This document shows, piece by piece, positions 25,536-34,973 of a stretch of 60,550 nt of DNA. Within the stretch, counting starts at the first letter, position 1, and every line of letters begins with the position of its first letter. Made by a program: the position numbers and the translations under genes. The notes beneath the pieces are model-generated. The model worked only from the letters and a program-made list of their open reading frames with translations, was not told the DNA's origin and made no database searches. Source of the stretch: Chloroflexota bacterium (GTDB lineage Bacteria; Chloroflexota; Ktedonobacteria; Ktedonobacterales; Ktedonobacteraceae); assembly GCA_005881495.1 (NCBI GenBank), contig VBHI01000317.1, positions 1 to 60,550 on the forward strand, in the 5' to 3' direction.

Positions 25536-27632
25536 TTACTCGGCCAGCAGTTCCTCAATTTTGGCCTCGATGGTCCTTGCCGTTGGATAAAAGGCGGTTT
25601 CCTCGGGTGCATTGTAGGGAGCGGCGGGAGCCTTGAGAGCGGAGATAAAGGCGGGTGTGGCATCCAGGTCATAGAAGCAATTCTGTACGATCCAAGAATG
25701 TATGTGGCGTCCAAAACTGGTCAGGTCACTTTCCTCCGTTACTACTATAACGCGGTTTGCTTCGTGCACTGCCGTTGCTACAGTCTCCTCATCGAATGGG
25801 GCAAGTGTACGAAGATCGACAACCTCAATCGCTCCACCTGAACTGTTAATGCTATCGGCGGCAGCAGTACAGGCCTCTAGAACCATCGTACCCCAGCAAA
25901 TGATGGCGACGCTGGTGGGACCTTCACCAATACGAAGACGACGAGCCTTGACCAGCGGCAAAGTGTAATAACCATCGGGCACATTCCAATATTGTGCCAT
26001 TGCCGCAATAACAATGCCATTACTATCCTTGGGTGGCTCAGAGCGATAGAGACGTCCGCGTTCCAGGAAGGCAACGGGTGACTGTGATCGTGCTGCTTCA
26101 AGCAAGAGGCCTTTAGCATCAAAAGGTGTGGCCGGGCAGATGGTGATCATGCCAGGTATCGATGTAAACCATTGTTCGCCAGCGTTGGAGTGACCAAAGG
26201 CGCCACCGCCGGCGGTACTGCTTGAGATCGGACCTCCGCCTCCACTACCAGTTTTGGTGCGCAGTAGAAGGGGAACACTCCAGTCCCCATAGCTCTGGTA
26301 TAAAACACGCGCTGCCATGCGTATTGTCTGAGCCGCCGATTGGTGGTAGTCAACAAATTGAATTTCAGCACAGCGTGCTTTCCCATCGATCATGCCTGAA
26401 CCTGCGACAGTACCGACGATAAGCTGTTCGTTTAGCGGACTATTGATAGCACGTCCCGGAAAATTGGTGACTAGAGTGGCAGTTGCGCCAAAGACACCGC
26501 CTTTTGGGCTACCCACATCTTGTCCATAGACAAAGAAACCGGGGTCGCGTTGCGCCAATTCTGCCAGGGCTTCGTTAATGGCGCCCAACATAGTTGTCTG
26601 TCGTTTTGCTCCACGTGGAGTATTTTCTTGCCATTGTGGGATGTGAATGACATGATGTAACACACGCTCTGCTGTAGGCTCAGGCTCCTGAAGAACTTGA
26701 TTTTCGGCACGTTCCAGTTCTGCGCGAGCCACTTTATACATACGTTCAAAATCAGCTTCCTGGAGATATCCTTGAGCAACGAGCCAGCGGGCAAAATTTT
26801 TTACGGGGTCTTTCGTAGCGGTGGTTAGCTCGATCTCTTCTTTGGTGCGATAGGTTTTGATGTCGGTGCTACTAGAGTGTGCATCAAGTAAACCCATACG
26901 CAGGTGCATCAATACAGGGCCTTGCCCTGAACGAATATGGCTGACGAAACGGCAGGTTGCTTCATACGTTGCCACGGCATCCGTGCCATCAACCTCCTCT
27001 GCGTAAATACCGCCTCCTCTGGCCCATGCAACAAGATTTCCACCCCATTGAATGGTAGAGGGGGTAGTAATCGCCCAACCATTATCCTCAACAATGATCA
27101 GTACCGGTAGTTGGTGAACAGCAGCCTGGCGAAAAAGGACATTGAAATCGTTTGTTGCTACTCCTCCATCACCCACAGTGTATACGATCAGTTCGTTGCT
27201 CTGATGTAGTTGCAGTGAGAAGCCAACCCCCCCTGCGAAAGACGCAAGTGCGGCCACTTCGCTGAACGTAGGGAGAATGCGGTAGCGTTTGCTACTATAG
27301 TGTGAGGGCATGTTACGACCTGCACCCATTGGTCCGGTGGTGCGCGAATACGCTTCGCGCAACGGCCCGTAAATATCGCCTGTACGTTGCAACCATGCGG
27401 CCAGGTCGCGATAATAGAGTGAGAGCCAGTCATTTTCGTCAAGGGCTGCTACTACAGCCGCCATACTTTCATGTCCAGCACATCCAATATAGAAAGGGAA
27501 TTTGCCTTGTGTTTTGCGGATTTTGAGGAGATCGTTGGTTGCTCGTGCCATTACCATAGTACGATATAAAGCGATGTAATCGAGAGGCTGTGCTATAGAA
27601 CTAGTTTCCGTCGTGCGAGTATTGATCGTCAT
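25536..27632 (-). CDS. 2-Oxoacid dehydrogenase E1 component, fused alpha and beta subunits
   Basis: Thiamine-diphosphate enzyme that decarboxylates a 2-oxoacid and passes the acyl group to E2 lipoyl. Residues about 1-330 are E1-alpha (HESMAAVVAALDENDWLSLYYRD; TPP motif VGDGGVATNDFN through VEDNGWAI), and about 345-698 are E1-beta (TMLGAINEALAELAQRDPGFFVYGQDVG; CAEIQFVDYHQSA; VDLRTLAPFDEETVATAV). This alpha-beta fusion occurs in branched-chain oxoacid dehydrogenases of several phyla, including Bacteroidetes and Chloroflexota. ATG 27632 has a strong AGGAGG ten bases upstream and a matching promoter further up. E2 and E3 are not in the window. I call branched-chain type with moderate confidence. 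Confidence 0.85.
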   Translation of the reverse strand: MTINTRTTETSSIAQPLDYIALYRTMVMARATNDLLKIRKTQGKFPFYIGCAGHESMAAVVAALDENDWLSLYYRDLAAWLQRTGDIYGPLREAYSRTTGPMGAGRNMPSHYSSKRYRILPTFSEVAALASFAGGVGFSLQLHQSNELIVYTVGDGGVATNDFNVLFRQAAVHQLPVLIIVEDNGWAITTPSTIQWGGNLVAWARGGGIYAEEVDGTDAVATYEATCRFVSHIRSGQGPVLMHLRMGLLDAHSSSTDIKTYRTKEEIELTTATKDPVKNFARWLVAQGYLQEADFERMYKVARAELERAENQVLQEPEPTAERVLHHVIHIPQWQENTPRGAKRQTTMLGAINEALAELAQRDPGFFVYGQDVGSPKGGVFGATATLVTNFPGRAINSPLNEQLIVGTVAGSGMIDGKARCAEIQFVDYHQSAAQTIRMAARVLYQSYGDWSVPLLLRTKTGSGGGGPISSSTAGGGAFGHSNAGEQWFTSIPGMITICPATPFDAKGLLLEAARSQSPVAFLERGRLYRSEPPKDSNGIVIAAMAQYWNVPDGYYTLPLVKARRLRIGEGPTSVAIICWGTMVLEACTAAADSINSSGGAIEVVDLRTLAPFDEETVATAVHEANRVIVVTEESDLTSFGRHIHSWIVQNCFYDLDATPAFISALKAPAAPYNAPEETAFYPTARTIEAKIEELLAE

Positions 27633-27697
27633 GCTGTTTGTGCCTCCTAGGTCCTCGTTGACGTTACAGGCCTATGTTTATATGCTTTTGCGAGTGT

Positions 27698-27726
27698 ATT
27701 ATAGAATCCTTGTTTATGAATTGCAA
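27698..27726 (-). promoter_or_regulatory. Sigma-70-type promoter for the fused E1 gene
   Basis: On the minus strand TTGCAA (27726-27721), a 17-base spacer and TATAAT (27703-27698). It lies about 66 bases upstream of the E1 start. Confidence 0.7.
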
Positions 27727-27761
27727 TATTGGCTGAAAAGCAGGATCGTTAACGAGAGTTG

Positions 27762-27790
27762 TTGCCGATGTTCCTCTATGGGCATATAAT
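27762..27790 (+). promoter_or_regulatory. Sigma-70-type promoter for the E1-alpha-like gene
   Basis: TTGCCG (27762-27767), 17-base spacer, TATAAT (27785-27790). It is back to back with the E1 promoter; the -35 boxes are about 35 bases apart, so the two units may share control. Confidence 0.7.
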
Positions 27791-27851
27791 AGCGGGAGAA
27801 AATTATCTAATAAGGTATACCTGGCGATAGAAGGATTCTGGTGATAATTCA

Positions 27852-28796
27852 TTGGAGAGAAGCACTCCATCTCTAACTTCCTCATTGATGCGAGATCTTT
27901 ATAGTCGTATGCTCTTGACGCGCATAGTAGATAATTGCGCGCGTCAATTGCATCAACGCGAACGGAATTGTATCGTTCCAACCTGTCGTGGCCGCGAAGC
28001 AGCACAGGTAGGTAGCGCTATATGTATAGAGGTAGGTACGGATTTTACTCTGCCCTACTATCGTGACCTCGGAGTTGTCCTGACTATAGGTATGACACCA
28101 TACGAAGTATTACGGACACATGTACAATTTGTTCAGATTGCCGCGAGACCAGTAGGCGAGAAACAACCATCAATACAGCAGACAAAGCTTTCTCTGAATA
28201 ACATGCAGCCAGTACCGTATTGGGGCTACTCTAAACATAATATGGTGGCAGGACCAGTTCCAGTCTCGACGCAAATACTGCATGCCGCCGGCATCGCTTT
28301 TGCTTGTAAATTACGTAAAGGAACCGCAGTAACAGTAGCATACTGTGGAGATGGGGCTAATGCAGAGCCGGATTTCCTTGAAGGGATCACCTTTGCTGCA
28401 CAACACCAACTACCAGCGGTATTTGTCTATGAACAAGACAGTGCATCTGCATCTTTACAAGCTTTGCCCATGCCTGCCGGTCTTGAATATCAGGCAGTAG
28501 ACGGGGAGGATGTTATCGCAGTGTATACCGCAATGCAAGCAGCAATGCAGCATGCACGTGAAGGGCAGGGCCCGGTTCTTTTAGAGCTGAGTGTTCATTG
28601 TCAATTGTCTGATAGATTGCTTACGGATGAAGAATCTCTGAAAGACCCCCTGTATAACTGCCAGAGATATATGCAACAGAGGAATATGTGGGATGGTGTG
28701 TGGGCAGCACAACTCAGTACTCGTTTAAACGAAGATGTTGAGCAGGCGATGCAAGATGCTTTACAGAGCGAGCAAAAAAATGAGCGAGGGGAATGA
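27852..28796 (+). CDS. E1-alpha-like dehydrogenase subunit, degenerate TPP motif
   Basis: A 300-314 residue relative of 2-oxoacid dehydrogenase E1-alpha (MRDLYSRMLLTRIVDNCARQLHQRE; LPYYRDLGVVLTIGMTPYEVL; a central GDGANAEPDFLEGITFAAQHQLPAVFVYEQDSASAS). The TPP motif normally is GDG, 24-27 residues, NN; the first part is kept but the NN is replaced by QD, and the usual active-site histidine region HNMVAGPVPVS is shortened. That suggests weak or no thiamine binding. The start is unclear: TTG 27852 or ATG 27888, neither with a good ribosome site. The stop is one base before the GH42 start, so the pair is coupled. No E1-beta accompanies it. Confidence 0.68.
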   Translation: MERSTPSLTSSLMRDLYSRMLLTRIVDNCARQLHQRERNCIVPTCRGREAAQVGSAICIEVGTDFTLPYYRDLGVVLTIGMTPYEVLRTHVQFVQIAARPVGEKQPSIQQTKLSLNNMQPVPYWGYSKHNMVAGPVPVSTQILHAAGIAFACKLRKGTAVTVAYCGDGANAEPDFLEGITFAAQHQLPAVFVYEQDSASASLQALPMPAGLEYQAVDGEDVIAVYTAMQAAMQHAREGQGPVLLELSVHCQLSDRLLTDEESLKDPLYNCQRYMQQRNMWDGVWAAQLSTRLNEDVEQAMQDALQSEQKNERGE

Positions 28797-28797
28797 T

Positions 28798-30819
28798 ATG
28801 CATCAACCTTTGTTGAACAGTATCCTCTATGGCGCAGACTATAACCCTGAACAGTGGTCCGAAGAGGTCTGGCTCGAGGATATGCGCTTGATGAAACTGG
28901 CATATGTCAATATGGTCTCAATTAATATATTTTCATGGGCCACTCTTGAGCCACATCCAGGCATTTATCACTTTGACAAATTAGACCGTATTATGGATAT
29001 GTTGGCCAAGCATGGGATTGCTGCTGACCTCGCGACCGCGACAGCTTCGCCACCTACCTGGATGAGCCGCCTCTATCCCGACATGTTACCGGTGACGCGC
29101 AGTGGGGCACGCCTGAGCCATGGATCGCGCAACCACTTTTGCCCTAATAGCAGCGACTATCATCGCAAGTCTGCTGAGCTAGTGCAGCGACTGGCGGAGC
29201 GGTATCGTACACATCCAACATTGAGGATGTGGCATGTGAACAATGAGTTTGGCTGTGACACGCGGAGTTGTTATTGTGACGCTTGTGCAGCCACTTTTCG
29301 GCTCTGGCTGCAGGCCCGTTATCAATCACTGGAAAGCTTGAATTTTGCCTGGGGTACGGACTTCTGGAGCCAGCGCTACTATGGTTGGGAAGATATCTTG
29401 CCACCTAGAATTTCGCCTGCACAGAACAACCCTGGACAGTGTCTCGATTATCAACGCTTTATGTCGGATTCATTACTCGCCTGTTATCTAGGCGAGGCAG
29501 ATATTTTGCGAGAGTTGACACCAACTATCCCTATCACCACCAATTTGATGGTTGCTTTTAAGCCGGCGAATTATTTCTCCTGGGCGCCTCACCTGGATAT
29601 TATCTCCTTTGATAACTATCCCGCTATCTCGACTCCCCCCTGGGAGACAGCACTCACCCATGATTTGATGCGATCACTTAAGGGAGGGCAACCACACCTT
29701 GTGATGGAGCAGACGCCCAGTCAATTGAACTGGATGCCGCAGAATCCTCATAAGCGCCCTGGGGATATTCGTTTGCAAAGCCACCAGGCAGTGGCACATG
29801 GCGCGGATGGTGTGCTGTATTTTCAATGGCGTCAATCAAAAGCAGGAGCGGAAAAGTTTCATAGCGCTTTCGTGTCCCATGAAGGTAGTGAGCACATCCG
29901 CATCTTTCAACAGGCAGCACGCATTGGCGCTGAGCTACAGCGGCTCTCACCTGGAGTCGTTGGATCGCGTATTTCTGCCCAGGTAGCCATCCTGATGGAT
30001 TGGCACAACTGGTGGGATGTCGAATATTTGCCAGGACCTAGTGATCGTTTGCGCTATTGGGAGCAGATAAAATGCTATTATCATGCCTTACATGATCTCA
30101 ATGTTGCCATCGATGTGATCTCCCCTGATAGTGACCTGAGCCAATACCGCCTGGTTGTGGCTCCACTGCTGCATATGCTTCGTCCAGGGGTTGCACAGAA
30201 CCTGGAGCAATTCGTCGCGAGTGGCGGTGTATTCCTCACCACTTTCTTTAGCGGCATTGTGGATGAAAACGACCACGTCTTCCTGGGAGGATATCCCGCC
30301 CCGTTGCGTAAACTGCTGGGGATACATGTCGAGGAATTTGATCCTCTGACGAAGGATATGACCAACCAGGTGGTGGTTAAGAAGGGTATAATAAAGGGGA
30401 GGTACAACTGCACACTCTGGGGCGAACTGATACATCTTGAGGGGGCAACTGCCCTCGGTGTATTTGCCAGCGATTACTATGCCAATGGTCCTGCTCTCAC
30501 TGTCAATCGTTTTGGAGAGGGCAAGGCTTATTACCTGGCTACACAAGGCAGTGATGAACTGCTTGCAACTCTGGCGCGTTTGTTGTGCGAGGAAGCGAAT
30601 GTATCGCCACTATTAGCGGTTCCCAATGGTGTAGAAGTTACTCGACGTGTGCGAGCAGATGGACAGAGTGTCTATTTCTTGCTCAATCACAATGAGACGG
30701 CTCAGACAGTAACATTACCTGCTGGTTCGTGTATCTCGTTACTCGATGGAAGAGAATTGCAGGGCAGTCTGGAAATAGATGCTAGGGATGTAGTTGTACT
30801 CTTGACACATGCGTTTTAA
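28798..30819 (+). CDS. GH42 beta-galactosidase
   Basis: Glycoside hydrolase family 42, cytoplasmic, hydrolysing terminal beta-galactosides. N-terminal barrel begins LYGADYNPEQWSEEVWLEDMRLMK, the family's signature. The acid/base glutamate is in VNNEFG (E150) and the nucleophile in VMEQTPSQLNW (E304). The cysteine cluster CDTRSCYCDAC after the acid/base is the structural zinc site seen in thermostable GH42 enzymes. The trimerisation domain (about 390-600) and small C-terminal beta domain follow. ATG 28798 is chosen because AGGGG lies seven bases upstream; an earlier start at 28735 would overlap the previous gene. About 673 residues, normal. Confidence 0.93.
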   Translation: MHQPLLNSILYGADYNPEQWSEEVWLEDMRLMKLAYVNMVSINIFSWATLEPHPGIYHFDKLDRIMDMLAKHGIAADLATATASPPTWMSRLYPDMLPVTRSGARLSHGSRNHFCPNSSDYHRKSAELVQRLAERYRTHPTLRMWHVNNEFGCDTRSCYCDACAATFRLWLQARYQSLESLNFAWGTDFWSQRYYGWEDILPPRISPAQNNPGQCLDYQRFMSDSLLACYLGEADILRELTPTIPITTNLMVAFKPANYFSWAPHLDIISFDNYPAISTPPWETALTHDLMRSLKGGQPHLVMEQTPSQLNWMPQNPHKRPGDIRLQSHQAVAHGADGVLYFQWRQSKAGAEKFHSAFVSHEGSEHIRIFQQAARIGAELQRLSPGVVGSRISAQVAILMDWHNWWDVEYLPGPSDRLRYWEQIKCYYHALHDLNVAIDVISPDSDLSQYRLVVAPLLHMLRPGVAQNLEQFVASGGVFLTTFFSGIVDENDHVFLGGYPAPLRKLLGIHVEEFDPLTKDMTNQVVVKKGIIKGRYNCTLWGELIHLEGATALGVFASDYYANGPALTVNRFGEGKAYYLATQGSDELLATLARLLCEEANVSPLLAVPNGVEVTRRVRADGQSVYFLLNHNETAQTVTLPAGSCISLLDGRELQGSLEIDARDVVVLLTHAF

Positions 30820-30853
30820 GTAACGACTAACAGAGGATAAGAGAGGTGTCGCG

Positions 30854-31834
30854 ATGACAGAACTCTATGTTGCGACGGGAGATGCAATTGCTCACATTAC
30901 ACAGCAGGGTGAAGAGTGGTACACCAGGATAACGCTGAAGGATAGTGGTGTACAATGCCTGGCACTCGATCCCCATCATCCTGGGACGCTCTATGCTGGA
31001 TCACATGGTAAAGGCGTTTTCAAAAGCGTTGACGGTGGTGTTCATTGGGAGGATGTGCACTTGCCACAGCAGGATGTTTTCTCTCTGGCCGTGAGTCCCG
31101 CAGATGGAATGGTCTATGCTGGTTGTGAACCGAGTATGCTCTTTCGTAGTAAGGATGGCGGGCAGACATGGGAAGAATTGTCGACATTGCGCAGCATTCC
31201 TTCGGCGCCGACATGGAGTTTTCCTCCGCGTCCCTGGACCTCACATGTGCGCTGGATTGCGCCTAGTCCCCATGATGCCGCTGTGTTACTGGTTGGCATC
31301 GAACTTGGTGGCCTGATGTATAGCAGTGACGGTGGACAAAGTTGGGCCGATCACCGTCCAAATGCGCAGCGCGATGTTCATGCGCTAGCCTGGCATCCAC
31401 GTGTACCACAACGTGCATACGAGGCAGGTGGAGGTGGTACTGCCTGGAGCCGCGATGGTGGACAATCGTGGCAGCGCGCCGATACTGGCCGTGATAGGCA
31501 TTATACGTGGGGTCTGGCGGTTAGTTATGACGATCCTGATTGCTGGTATATCTCTGCATGTCCAGGCCCTCGCGAGGCACATAATCCCAGGGGCAATGCG
31601 CAAGCGTATATCTATCGTTGGCGTGGCTATGGGCCCTGGCAAGCCCTTGGTGGGGGGCTTCCGCATCCACTGAAAAGTTTTCCCTATGCTCTGGCAAGCT
31701 TCCCAGGTCGGCTCTATGTAGGTCTAGGTAATGGAGAAATGTACATCAGCTATGATGAAGGCGATACGTGGCAGAAGATGACGATTCACGGGGATTCTTT
31801 AGCAGGTATTTCGGCAATTGCTTGTAGCGCGTAA
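30854..31834 (+). CDS. BNR/sialidase-like beta-propeller protein
   Basis: A 326-residue cytoplasmic propeller built from Asp-box-type repeats (SVDGGVHWE, SKDGGQTWEEL, SSDGGQSWAD, SRDGGQSWQR, SYDEGDTWQK), the S-x-D-x-G-x-T-W pattern. Such folds occur in sialidases and in Ycf48/exo-glucosidase-like proteins. There is no signal peptide and no catalytic sialidase arginine triad I can recognise. AGAGAGGTG precedes the ATG at 30854. It follows GH42 with a 34-base gap, so it could be the third gene of that operon. Function is open. Confidence 0.72.
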   Translation: MTELYVATGDAIAHITQQGEEWYTRITLKDSGVQCLALDPHHPGTLYAGSHGKGVFKSVDGGVHWEDVHLPQQDVFSLAVSPADGMVYAGCEPSMLFRSKDGGQTWEELSTLRSIPSAPTWSFPPRPWTSHVRWIAPSPHDAAVLLVGIELGGLMYSSDGGQSWADHRPNAQRDVHALAWHPRVPQRAYEAGGGGTAWSRDGGQSWQRADTGRDRHYTWGLAVSYDDPDCWYISACPGPREAHNPRGNAQAYIYRWRGYGPWQALGGGLPHPLKSFPYALASFPGRLYVGLGNGEMYISYDEGDTWQKMTIHGDSLAGISAIACSA

Positions 31835-31850
31835 TTACAGTTAGTGGCCT

Positions 31851-32306
31851 TCATGATAATCCTTGATCATCAGCCGTGCTACTACGCTGAGCGCGCAGAA
31901 TGGTACCTGGCTGATTGAGTAAAGCATCCTCTAACCGTTGGCGATGTTTTGGCAGTGTATTAGGTGGCAGGTCCGCCGGAGCAAAATAGCGGCACTCACG
32001 TGACTCCGTTGTCTCCTTAAGTACTCCTCCTGTAACATGGCAGCGGAAGGTTAGAACCACTTCTTGTTTTTGGGGTTTTGAATAGACGCCTACCAACTGC
32101 TCAATCTCGACTACCAGTCCTGTTTCTTCGTAAACTTCACGGCGTAGTGCCTCATCAACGGTCTCTCCCGCCTCCATCCCACCCCCAGGGAGATTCCACC
32201 AGTCAATATCGCGGCGATGCGCGAGAAGAACGTGCCCATCTTCAAATATCAACGCGAAGACCCCTACACGAAATCGCGCTTCTGTTGAGTCTGATAAGTC
32301 TATCAT
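31851..32306 (-). CDS. NUDIX hydrolase
   Basis: A 151-residue NUDIX protein with the box GGGMEAGETVDEALRREVYEETGLVVEI, which matches the GX5EX7REUXEEXGU consensus in full. It cleaves nucleoside-diphosphate-linked compounds with a metal. Start ATG 32306 follows GAGGAGG. Convergent with the propeller gene, 16-base gap. Substrate cannot be read. Confidence 0.9.
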   Translation of the reverse strand: MIDLSDSTEARFRVGVFALIFEDGHVLLAHRRDIDWWNLPGGGMEAGETVDEALRREVYEETGLVVEIEQLVGVYSKPQKQEVVLTFRCHVTGGVLKETTESRECRYFAPADLPPNTLPKHRQRLEDALLNQPGTILRAQRSSTADDQGLS

Positions 32307-32353
32307 GGTAGCGCCTCCTCACTTTATTATGACAATTGGAAGTTCCTTGCGGA

Positions 32354-33487
32354 CTATAACTTATAAACGGCATATGCTGTGTCATGTAATATCTGTTGGG
32401 CAATATGGTGGGCTTGTTCTTCATCAATTTCGTCTACTGCCATCATTTCCTCCAGTACCTGTCCGATAACAGCCCGTCCGCGTAATGCACCAATCCAATG
32501 CATCTCAGGGATATGAACGCCATCCGTACTGAACATGAGCTTGCTGGCAGGTGCTACGCTCAATGCCTGGCGGGTGAAAGCTAGCATCTCTAGCTTGTCG
32601 ATAAAGGGGATGGTATATGAAAGGTCCAGGTAGACATGTGGATAGACTGCTGCCAGGTATGCGCCAAGTTGACTGTATGGGTAACTCTCGTGGAGGAGTA
32701 CGATCGGCATGGTTTGGTAGTCTCGCCTCTCCAATACTTCGCGGAGTTGTAGAGGATTCCCCAACCTCATATCGGCATCGCTGTCACCATAGCCGGTATG
32801 AAATTGTAATGCAAGCTGTTGTTCCCCGGCATGTTGAAAAGCGATGTGCAACAGATAATCAATTAGCGGTTTGTGCGCAATACGTAACTGCCCTCGCTTA
32901 GTGGCCTCGGTACGTGCCTCGACAAAAGAGACAGCAGCCTCGTCTTTGCTCCATTTGGCAATGTTCAGACCAGTGCGATATGCAACAATACTTTTCAAGG
33001 CGCAGTAGCCACTTTCGCTTGCGTGGCTGACCTTTGTAGAGAAGCGATCAACAACATCATCGAATTCATTGTACTGTAGGATGAGTTCCTGCATCAATGT
33101 TTCCAGACGCAGCATCTTCACCGTGCGGCAGCGTCCGAGTTGCCCCATTTGTTCAGGGGAATAACATACAGAACCGGGTGGGTAGGCAGGATCGAGCACC
33201 AGTGTATCGATGTTGGCGGCTCGAAAGAGGTGTTCTACCAATGCATCGCTGTTCAGCTTGTTACGTGCTGCCAGGATGCTTTCTTCATTACGCTCACACC
33301 CATAAAATTCCGCCATTTGACGAAGGAACCAGAGGTAGTAAACTGTGTTAGAAACGTGCTTTTCGGCGAAAGCATGATCGGTAGCTTCGGTACAGTATCC
33401 GCGGAATTGCAATGCGTCGAGCTGCTGATCAAGCAGGACGGGATGGCAGTGGTTGTCCACAACGGGAATATCTGTTAAATCAAGCAT
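32354..33487 (-). CDS. FluG-type amidohydrolase
   Basis: A 377-residue amidohydrolase-2 superfamily TIM barrel. The first metal ligands are in VVDNHCHPV (HxH) and the barrel continues with LHESYPYSQLGAYLAAVYPHVYLDLS and a late STDGVHIPEMHWIGA acid. This layout matches the N-terminal half of the fungal FluG protein, whose C-terminal half is a glutamine-synthetase-like domain. A glutamine-synthetase-like gene lies 2 kb downstream here on the same strand, suggesting a split FluG pair acting on a gamma-glutamyl compound (inference). Start ATG 33487 follows AGGAGAT. It is divergent from coiA. Confidence 0.72.
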   Translation of the reverse strand: MLDLTDIPVVDNHCHPVLLDQQLDALQFRGYCTEATDHAFAEKHVSNTVYYLWFLRQMAEFYGCERNEESILAARNKLNSDALVEHLFRAANIDTLVLDPAYPPGSVCYSPEQMGQLGRCRTVKMLRLETLMQELILQYNEFDDVVDRFSTKVSHASESGYCALKSIVAYRTGLNIAKWSKDEAAVSFVEARTEATKRGQLRIAHKPLIDYLLHIAFQHAGEQQLALQFHTGYGDSDADMRLGNPLQLREVLERRDYQTMPIVLLHESYPYSQLGAYLAAVYPHVYLDLSYTIPFIDKLEMLAFTRQALSVAPASKLMFSTDGVHIPEMHWIGALRGRAVIGQVLEEMMAVDEIDEEQAHHIAQQILHDTAYAVYKL

Positions 33488-33611
33488 AGGATCTCCTCTA
33501 ACTTAGCTTGTTTTGTTGTTCTGTAGTTTTGCAACAGGGTTACTGACCCCACCATACTCCATCGCCCTTGATAGATACTCTTCCCTCTTGTGTTTTCGTC
33601 GAAGGGTGATT

Positions 33612-33653
33612 ACTTTCGCTCATTATATGTCATATTTGTTAATGAACGAAAGT
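33612..33653. promoter_or_regulatory. Operator-like dyad between amidohydrolase and coiA genes
   Basis: Arms ACTTTCGCTCATTA (33612-33625) and TAATGAACGAAAGT (33640-33653) pair with one mismatch around a 14-base centre. It sits in the divergent region just upstream of an extended -10 TGCTATAAT (33679-33687) of coiA, the usual place for a repressor operator. Confidence 0.55.
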
Positions 33654-33717
33654 TGGCTGGAAGTATCCCGCGAAGCGATGCTATAATTGGGACGTATGTT
33701 CGTTCGACTGAGCAAGG

Positions 33718-34827
33718 ATGGCAGGTTCCGTGCTTGTTGCCTATGGCCCTGGTGGTCAACCAATTGTAGCAGATGAGACGCGGCTTGGCGTTTTACAGCG
33801 CTGGTCGCAAGAACGCGCCTTGTATTGTCCCAACTGTCGTGGGATAGTGCACCTGCGAGGTGGGCCAGAGAAACGTACCCAACTTCATTTTGCGCATCAA
33901 AGGGGCGAATGTGCCTGGAGTACTGAAGCTGAATCGGTACGACATGCTCGTGGGAAGAGTGTACTGGCCAACTGGTTAAGAGAGCAATTTCCTCGGGCGG
34001 CTATCACTCTGGAGGAGCGCCTACCAGAACCCAATCGCATCGCGGATATCTTTGTCAAGCATGAGAGCGGGGCTTGTTGGGCGGTTGAATTTCAATGCGC
34101 TCCACTGGACGTACAGGAGTGGCGGCATCGCCATATTGCATATCGTAACGCCAATATTCTTGACATTTGGGTCATTGGGGACAATCGGCGCGAGAAGCAA
34201 GAAGCATTCATCGAAGCTGTGCTTGCCGTCGCACACGAAGTACTGTTTCTCGATCCCCTGGTAGCGCCGCCAAGGGCCTGGTTACGCTGGCCAGTCTCTC
34301 GTGAGACGCTGCAATTATGGCAGCGGGTGAATGTGGTGATGCCTGCTCTTGAGGGATGGGTGGGAGGGCTGGGCTATGGTGCCGCAATCGATACTCAGCT
34401 ACACGAAATTGGTCTGAGAGATGATGGAGTGTTAATGCATTCTATACGTTCTGCTCTGGCTACGCAGACGGAACTTCTTCGGTCCATGTCAGTAGCCACT
34501 TCCGTGGATGAAACTGTGCTCCTGGCATACCTGCGTTCACGCATAAGCGAGGAGGCTGTGCGTGCGGTAATACTGGCCCTGGCTCGTGCCTACATGCGTG
34601 ATCCTGACTTGCTGAGACGCTATAACTTTGGGCGAGGCTCTCCAGGCCAACCTTTGCGCGAGGAGGATACGTTGCGTGTACAGAGAGCCAGGGATTGGGT
34701 TTTCAGTTTAACGAAGAAAGGGTTTACAATTTCAGACGTGCAGGAGATTCCTTTTGTTGGTCCTTACGCAGCTTTTGCCAGCTATTGCGAGATGCTCTTC
34801 GCACTGTTGCATACTACTTCTTCTTGA
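33718..34827 (+). CDS. CoiA-like competence/nuclease protein
   Basis: A 369-residue protein of the CoiA-like family. The N-terminus has a zinc-finger-like YCPNCRGIVHLRGG then HFAHQRGEC, and residues about 75-165 form a restriction-endonuclease-like core: RHARGKSVLANWLREQF, RIADIFVKHESGACWAVEFQCAPLDVQEW, with the D/E-x-Q nuclease motif. Relatives act in DNA uptake and recombination. The C-terminal 170 residues are mainly helical and unassigned. The ATG at 33718 closely follows GCAAGG. It has its own extended -10 promoter. Competence-linked role is from family knowledge, not proved here. Confidence 0.75.
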   Translation: MAGSVLVAYGPGGQPIVADETRLGVLQRWSQERALYCPNCRGIVHLRGGPEKRTQLHFAHQRGECAWSTEAESVRHARGKSVLANWLREQFPRAAITLEERLPEPNRIADIFVKHESGACWAVEFQCAPLDVQEWRHRHIAYRNANILDIWVIGDNRREKQEAFIEAVLAVAHEVLFLDPLVAPPRAWLRWPVSRETLQLWQRVNVVMPALEGWVGGLGYGAAIDTQLHEIGLRDDGVLMHSIRSALATQTELLRSMSVATSVDETVLLAYLRSRISEEAVRAVILALARAYMRDPDLLRRYNFGRGSPGQPLREEDTLRVQRARDWVFSLTKKGFTISDVQEIPFVGPYAAFASYCEMLFALLHTTSS

Positions 34828-34922
34828 AACATGCCGCTTTTGAAACACATTGCGCTTGTGATACGTATTTTAAGAAAGTAGACAAAGGTGAGTTTGACAA
34901 AATCGTCTGCTCCCGCTGCTGA
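34824..34922 (+). CDS. Possible 32-residue zinc-ribbon mini-gene
   Basis: From a TTG overlapping the coiA stop, the frame reads to a TGA at 34922 and ends HCACDTYFKKVDKGEFDKIVCSRC. The CxC and CxxC pair at 17-residue spacing looks like a minimal zinc ribbon. No good ribosome site, start is guessed. It could be a chance frame. Confidence 0.2.
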   Translation: MKHAAFETHCACDTYFKKVDKGEFDKIVCSRC

Positions 34923-34973
34923 TGAGATATGTGACCTCAGCTTGGTCGAGATTAGGAAAGGATGTTATTAAGT

